Assembly: GCA_937903005.1 (NCBI GenBank)
Contig: CALFNR010000183.1
Span: 58,748-122,747 of the forward strand
DNA: 64,000 nt
DNA from: Clostridium_AI sp002297865
GTDB taxonomy: Bacteria > Bacillota > Clostridia > Lachnospirales > Lachnospiraceae
Direction: 5' to 3'
Positions within the stretch are counted from its first letter, which is position 1. Each line of letters begins with the position of its first letter. The notes beneath the pieces are model-generated. The model was not told the origin of the DNA. It ran no database searches and was given only the letters and a program-made list of their open reading frames with translations. Shown here in pieces: positions 61,382 through 64,000 of this stretch. Made by a program: the position numbers and the translations under genes.

Positions 61382-64000
61382 ATGAAAAATTTCGCAAAGA
61401 AATTAGCTCTTTTCCTTGCTTTCGCAATGGTAGTGACTATGGTTCATCCATTCTCAGTAAGCGCAGCAAGCAAGATTACATTAAAGAGCGGAGCAGCAGC
61501 ACCTAGCACAATTTATGCAGGTCATACTTACAATTTAAAAGTTAAAGGAACAGCAGTTAAGTTCTATACCAGCAACAAAAAGATAGCAACAATCGGTGCT
61601 ACAACTGGTAAAATGAAAGCAGTTGCACCAGGTTCTGTAAAAATTACAGCTAAGAACAAAAAAACTGGTAAAGCAGTTGCAAGCAAAACTTTCAAAGTTT
61701 TACAGAGAGCAAAATCAGTAGCAGTTGATTCTGAATTATTCTTAGGAGCTGTTGGTGATACAGCTAAACTTACAGCTACTTTAACACCAGCAACATCAAC
61801 AGACGTTGTTAGATTCACAACAAGTGATAAAACAATTGCAACTGTTGGCTTAACAAGTGGTAAAGTAACAGCTAAAGCTGAAGGTACAACAACAATTAAT
61901 GTGTACGCTAAAGCTACTAAAGCAACATCTAACAGCAACAAATATAACAAAGTTGCTACAGTTAAAGTTTATGTTGGACCTTACATGGATTCCGCAAAAC
62001 AAACTACTGTAACAGATGTTGAAGTTGCATTCAAAACTGATGTAAAAGAAGTGAAAGCAACTGACTTTGTTATCACAAACGATACTACAAAAGCAGTATT
62101 CCCTGTTAAAGCTGCAACAATCAGCAAAACAGATGCTAAAGTAGTTACACTTTCTACATATGCAGAATTAAAAGATGCAGCAACATACACAGTAACATAT
62201 GGTAAAACATCTGCTCAATTTACAGCAACAGATGGTAAGGTTGCAAGCATTGCAATTGAACCAACAGTAGTTACTGTTCAAAATGAAACAAAACTTTATG
62301 TTGTAGCTAAAGATGCTAACGGCATTCAAGTTGGTAAATATGATAAAGCAAAAGCAGATTTCCCAAGCAACCTTGAATTCACTGTTGAAACTAGTGATGG
62401 TTATGTAACAGGTGAAAATGCTTTATACTTAAATAGCAAAACAAGTACAGCTAAAGCAAAAGCAATCTATCACACATACAAATATGAAACAGTTGATGGC
62501 GTTCAGACAGAAGTAGGTAAGATTGAAACAGGTGATGTTACAATCACAGCTACAGATGCAGCAGCAATCTCTAACTATCAGTACACAATCGCTAAGACTG
62601 CACCAGCTTGGACTAGCAGCTCATTCAAAGCTAAAACAGATATCTGTGTTGGAGATAACGATGAGAAAGTATTCTTCAATTTTGCAGATGCAGCAAAGAA
62701 TGAAGTAAGTGATTATACAAAATATGAAATTTCTTCAACAAACGAAGATGTATTATTAGTAACAGCTTCTGATTTAGCTAATAAAAATGTAAGCATTGCA
62801 CCTATCAAAGCAGGTACAGTTTATCTTACAGTAAAAAATGCTAGCACAAAGGCAGTTATCACAACTTTAGCTATTACTGTTAAAGAAGAAGCAAAAGCAG
62901 CTAACTTAGTACTTGATAAAACAAATGTTTCTGTATCTAAAGAAGCAGATGCAGCAGATGTTGTAAATGTTGGATATAAAGTAGTTGACCAGTATAACAA
63001 TAATATGAATGTAACACTTACTACAGATGATATTACAGTAAAATCTTGTCCAAATGGTGCAGATGCTGTAGCTGCAAAAGGATATGTTACTATTAAAGAT
63101 GCAAATATCGTTGTTAATGCAGCAGGAGCAACTAAAGGTACTTATGTATATGAAGTAAAATACAATAATAAATTTACTAAGTACTTAACAGTTAATGTAA
63201 AAGAAGCAGTAGGTGCTGAAGGATTTGATTTACTTCTTTCAGAAACATCTAAAGATGCAGTTGTAAAGACAGAAGCAGATAGAGATAAGTTTATAACAAT
63301 TAAACCTGTTATGACAAAAGGTGGAGTTGCTTGTAAAGCATTAGTAGCTGATGCAAACGAACTTACAGGTGTTTCTACAAAATATGAAAATGTAAAAGTT
63401 GCTATTAAAGTTTTAAATAGCAAAGGTGAAGAAGTAAAAGATGTTATTGGTGTTAAGGACAATAACGTTATAGCATTTAATGTAACAGTAAGCGGTAAAG
63501 CAATTGCAGCTGGTACTTATACAGTTTCTTGTGAGTTTACAGCTAAAACAGTGGCTACAGCTACTGTCCCTAGCAAAAATGTAACATTTAAGAAATCTAC
63601 AGCTGTTACTATTACAAATACTCAATTACCAGTATCATTTGAACGTGTAGAAAAAACAGTAGCAGCAACTGTAGCAACAGAAGCTAATAATGCTAAAGTT
63701 TTAACAGCTGAATCTGCAAAGGCTATCGTTAATGGTTGCTATACATTCACATATGATAATACAAAATATGGTAAAAACGGTACAGAAGTTGATGTTGTAG
63801 CAAATACATGCTCATATGTATCTAGTACTTATGTAGCATTCAAGACTGTTACAATTGAAATCACTGTAGCAAATGGTGTAAAGGCTCAAATCACAGTTGA
63901 TTTAGCAGGTGCTAACACAGTAAATGTTACTGCACCAGCAAGTGCAGCACCAGCAGCAACAAGTGCAGCACCAACAACAAGTGAAGCACCAGCAGCAACA
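61382..64000 (+). CDS. Secreted BIG2-domain surface protein (S-layer-like), 3' end outside the window
   Basis: An open frame of 873 codons runs from the ATG at 61382 to the window end with no stop. It starts with a signal peptide (MKNFAKKLALFLAFAMVVTMVHPFSVSAAS, cut near residue 27). Two BIG2 Ig-like domains follow (about 30-110 and 112-195; TSNKKIATIGATTGKMKAVAPG and TSDKTIATVGLTSGKVTAKAEG), then several diverged beta-rich repeats. Composition is very high in Ala, Thr, Val and Lys. From about residue 855 it enters an Ala/Pro/Thr/Ser/Glu-rich linker. GGAGGAAG lies before the ATG. It is probably an abundant wall or S-layer-associated protein. What follows the linker is unknown. Confidence 0.88.
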   Translation, partial: MKNFAKKLALFLAFAMVVTMVHPFSVSAASKITLKSGAAAPSTIYAGHTYNLKVKGTAVKFYTSNKKIATIGATTGKMKAVAPGSVKITAKNKKTGKAVASKTFKVLQRAKSVAVDSELFLGAVGDTAKLTATLTPATSTDVVRFTTSDKTIATVGLTSGKVTAKAEGTTTINVYAKATKATSNSNKYNKVATVKVYVGPYMDSAKQTTVTDVEVAFKTDVKEVKATDFVITNDTTKAVFPVKAATISKTDAKVVTLSTYAELKDAATYTVTYGKTSAQFTATDGKVASIAIEPTVVTVQNETKLYVVAKDANGIQVGKYDKAKADFPSNLEFTVETSDGYVTGENALYLNSKTSTAKAKAIYHTYKYETVDGVQTEVGKIETGDVTITATDAAAISNYQYTIAKTAPAWTSSSFKAKTDICVGDNDEKVFFNFADAAKNEVSDYTKYEISSTNEDVLLVTASDLANKNVSIAPIKAGTVYLTVKNASTKAVITTLAITVKEEAKAANLVLDKTNVSVSKEADAADVVNVGYKVVDQYNNNMNVTLTTDDITVKSCPNGADAVAAKGYVTIKDANIVVNAAGATKGTYVYEVKYNNKFTKYLTVNVKEAVGAEGFDLLLSETSKDAVVKTEADRDKFITIKPVMTKGGVACKALVADANELTGVSTKYENVKVAIKVLNSKGEEVKDVIGVKDNNVIAFNVTVSGKAIAAGTYTVSCEFTAKTVATATVPSKNVTFKKSTAVTITNTQLPVSFERVEKTVAATVATEANNAKVLTAESAKAIVNGCYTFTYDNTKYGKNGTEVDVVANTCSYVSSTYVAFKTVTIEITVANGVKAQITVDLAGANTVNVTAPASAAPAATSAAPTTSEAPAAT

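Noticed and set aside
61564..61950. Minus-strand and other open frames inside the BIG2 surface protein region
   Set aside because: They are out-of-frame readings of a continuous 873-codon plus-strand gene with signal peptide and Ig-like domains.

Overview
The window looks like a chromosomal segment of an AT-rich, spore-forming, plant-polysaccharide-degrading Bacillota, most likely a Lachnospiraceae / Clostridium phytofermentans-like anaerobe. The basis is low GC, strong AGGAGG ribosome binding sites, TTG and GTG starts, T-box and lysine riboswitches, SpoIID- and SleB-type proteins, secreted GH16 and PL9 enzymes, and Lachnospiraceae-style AraC regulators and Gld-like ABC loci. The genus is an inference.

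Layout. 1-0.72 kb: a type III toxin-antitoxin system, with a pseudoknot RNA array, terminator and ToxN/AbiQ-like RNase. 0.84-2.5 kb: decayed DNA with an internally deleted IS3-like element and a broken acetyltransferase. 2.5-8.3 kb: a beta-glucan locus of secreted GH16 lichenase, cytosolic GH5, AraC regulator and a large secreted GH16 with BIG2 and CBM domains. 8.5-12.5 kb: two membrane proteins, CdaA (c-di-AMP synthesis), CdaR and HPr. 12.7-18 kb: leuA, then a CDP-glycerol/teichoic-acid-like group (tagD, HAD phosphatase, two glycerophosphotransferases). 18.4-23.8 kb: typA, a tandem OB-fold protein, cobO and riboswitch-controlled dapA-dapB. 24.2-32.5 kb: a Gld-like ABC trio, an NCS2 purine permease, a SpoIID-like protein and a YihY/BrkB protein. 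32.7-35 kb: a secreted PL9 pectate lyase.

35.2-45.8 kb holds the most unusual content: an ABC exporter, a type II thioesterase, a one-module NRPS (Cy-A-PCP-TE, predicted cysteine-specific, with a Cys in place of the TE catalytic Ser), a PPTase, an acyl-AMP ligase and a stand-alone acyl carrier protein. Together they could make and export an acyl- or aryl-thiazoline. The product is inferred.

45.8-50 kb: a T-box (Phe specifier TTC) controlling pheS and pheT, which are separated by a striking palindromic repeat cassette. 50-57 kb: VanZ-like protein, small membrane protein, two-component system and a second ABC locus. 57-64 kb: an AP2-like protein with a degenerate HNH-like centre, a SleB-like hydrolase, thrC, a dispersed intergenic repeat and a long BIG2 surface protein that runs off the window end. 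No tRNA, rRNA, CRISPR array or prophage was seen.
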